DNA from: Phenylobacterium sp.
GTDB lineage: Bacteria; Pseudomonadota; Alphaproteobacteria; Caulobacterales; Caulobacteraceae
NCBI GenBank assembly: GCA_028291285.1
Contig: JAQGIJ010000581.1
Span: 1 to 6,295, forward strand
Direction: 5' to 3'
Length of the DNA: 6,295 bases
Position numbers and translations under genes: made by a program. Under the pieces are notes generated by a model. It did not search any database. It worked only from the letters and a program-made list of their open reading frames with translations, and was not told the origin of the DNA. Positions 5,707 to 6,295 of this stretch are shown here, one piece after another; the stretch's first letter is position 1; every line of letters begins with the position of its first letter.

Positions 5707-6295
5707 ATGCTGACCCCCGAGCAGGAAGAGATCGCCCGCACCGTCGGCAAGCTCTTCAAGGATCGCTCCGCCGCCCGCCGCGCCTCCGAGGGCGGCGAGG
5801 GCATCGACCGGGCGCTCTGGGCGCAGTTCGCCGAGCTCGGCCTGATCGGCGTCGCCCTGCCCGAAGAGCTGGGCGGCAGCGGCCTGGGGCTGGCCGAGGA
5901 AGCCGTGGTGGTCGAGCTCGCCTCGGGCTTCGTCGCCCCCCTGCCCTTCGTCAGCACCTACGCGGCGGCCCATGTCCTGGCGCAAGGCTCGGGCGAGGCC
6001 ACCGCCGAGCTGGCCGGCCAGCTCGCCGCCGGCGACCGGGGGGTCGGCGTGGCGCTCTCAGCGGAGACCAGCGCGCCGCAGGGCCTGGTGGTCCATGCCG
6101 ACGGCGCCGGCGCGGGCCGGCTGGTGGGCGCCATCGAGGACGTTTTTGAAGGCGGCTCGCTCGACGTGCTGCTGGTCCCCGTCGACGGCGCCTGGTGGGC
6201 GGTGGACGTGCGCGGCGAAGGCGTCGAGTTCGGCGAGATCGGCACGCTGGACCCGACCCGCCGGCAGGCCCGGGTGGTGTTCGAGCAGGCCCCCG
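5707..6295 (+). CDS. Acyl-CoA dehydrogenase, non-canonical (heteromeric/steroid-type-like), 3' end beyond window
   Basis: The frame is open from the ATG at 5707 to the window edge: 196 codons of a family usually about 330-390 residues. The flavoenzyme would introduce the 2,3 double bond in an acyl-CoA, upstream of the hydratase encoded on the other strand. The N-terminal helical domain is typical: MLTPEQEEIARTVGKLF, then LWAQFAELGLIGVALPEELGG (38-58) and a Glu-rich helix GLAEEAVVVELASG (61-74). In the middle domain, where standard enzymes carry a TEP-x-AGSD-like signature for FAD and substrate, the sequence reads VGVALSAETSAPQGLVV (113-129), so the signature is absent. That resembles the shorter subunits of heterotetrameric acyl-CoA dehydrogenases of sterol side-chain degradation. 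The C-terminal catalytic base lies outside the window. GGAG eight bases upstream supports the start. Transcribed divergently from the membrane-protein gene. Family call good; the heteromeric assignment is inference. Confidence 0.88.
   Translation, partial: MLTPEQEEIARTVGKLFKDRSAARRASEGGEGIDRALWAQFAELGLIGVALPEELGGSGLGLAEEAVVVELASGFVAPLPFVSTYAAAHVLAQGSGEATAELAGQLAAGDRGVGVALSAETSAPQGLVVHADGAGAGRLVGAIEDVFEGGSLDVLLVPVDGAWWAVDVRGEGVEFGEIGTLDPTRRQARVVFEQAP

Noticed and set aside
5518..5985. 155-codon minus-strand frame spanning the divergent intergenic region
   Set aside because: It crosses the 5' ends of two genes, is antisense to the dehydrogenase and has no recognisable domain.
5571..6149. 192-codon plus-strand frame overlapping the acyl-CoA dehydrogenase
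   Set aside because: A different frame over the same DNA encodes a recognisable acyl-CoA dehydrogenase N-terminal domain with a ribosome binding site; this frame is Arg/Gly-rich noise.
1..6295. CRISPR arrays, tRNA/rRNA genes, insertion sequences, phage or defence genes
   Set aside because: No regularly spaced repeats, no structured RNA gene and no transposase, integrase or defence-type motif was seen; the window is almost entirely metabolic coding sequence.

Overview
The window is GC-rich throughout, with GC-biased third codon positions and long spurious open frames on both strands. Gene content and protein style suggest an alphaproteobacterium, most likely Caulobacterales (Phenylobacterium/Caulobacter-like). 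The genus is inferred from general resemblance, not from a marker gene.

Layout. Five genes lie on the minus strand and one on the plus strand. In order of transcription, the minus-strand genes are: a PIG-V-like membrane mannosyltransferase (5536 to 4250); an SDR dehydrogenase of the peroxisomal MFE-2 type (4156 to 3245); a MaoC-family double hot-dog enoyl-CoA hydratase (3240 to 2377); a fusion of an HMG-CoA-synthase-like domain with a DUF35 OB-fold domain (2375 to 897); and an SCP2/SCPx-type thiolase (884 to beyond position 1, truncated). The last four are packed with 4, 1 and 12 bases between them and look like one operon. A 93-bp gap containing short repeats separates them from the membrane protein. 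On the plus strand, divergent across a 170-bp intergenic region, is the 5' part of an acyl-CoA dehydrogenase (5707 to beyond 6295).

Function. Acyl-CoA dehydrogenase, MaoC hydratase, SDR 3-hydroxyacyl-CoA dehydrogenase and SCPx-like thiolase together cover one full beta-oxidation turn. The enzyme types match the peroxisomal D-specific route (MFE-2 plus SCPx) rather than the FadB/FadA route. In actinobacteria and proteobacteria such sets commonly act on branched or bulky acyl-CoAs such as sterol or bile-acid side chains or isoprenoid acids. The actual substrate here cannot be read from the sequence.

The most unusual component is the HMGS-like/DUF35 fusion. By eye it lacks all three HMG-CoA synthase catalytic residues and three of the four DUF35 zinc cysteines, yet it sits directly beside the thiolase. 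This recalls the archaeal thiolase/DUF35/HMG-CoA synthase complex and suggests a non-catalytic or repurposed partner of the thiolase. The acyl-CoA dehydrogenase also appears non-canonical, lacking the usual middle-domain signature, as in heteromeric steroid-type dehydrogenases.
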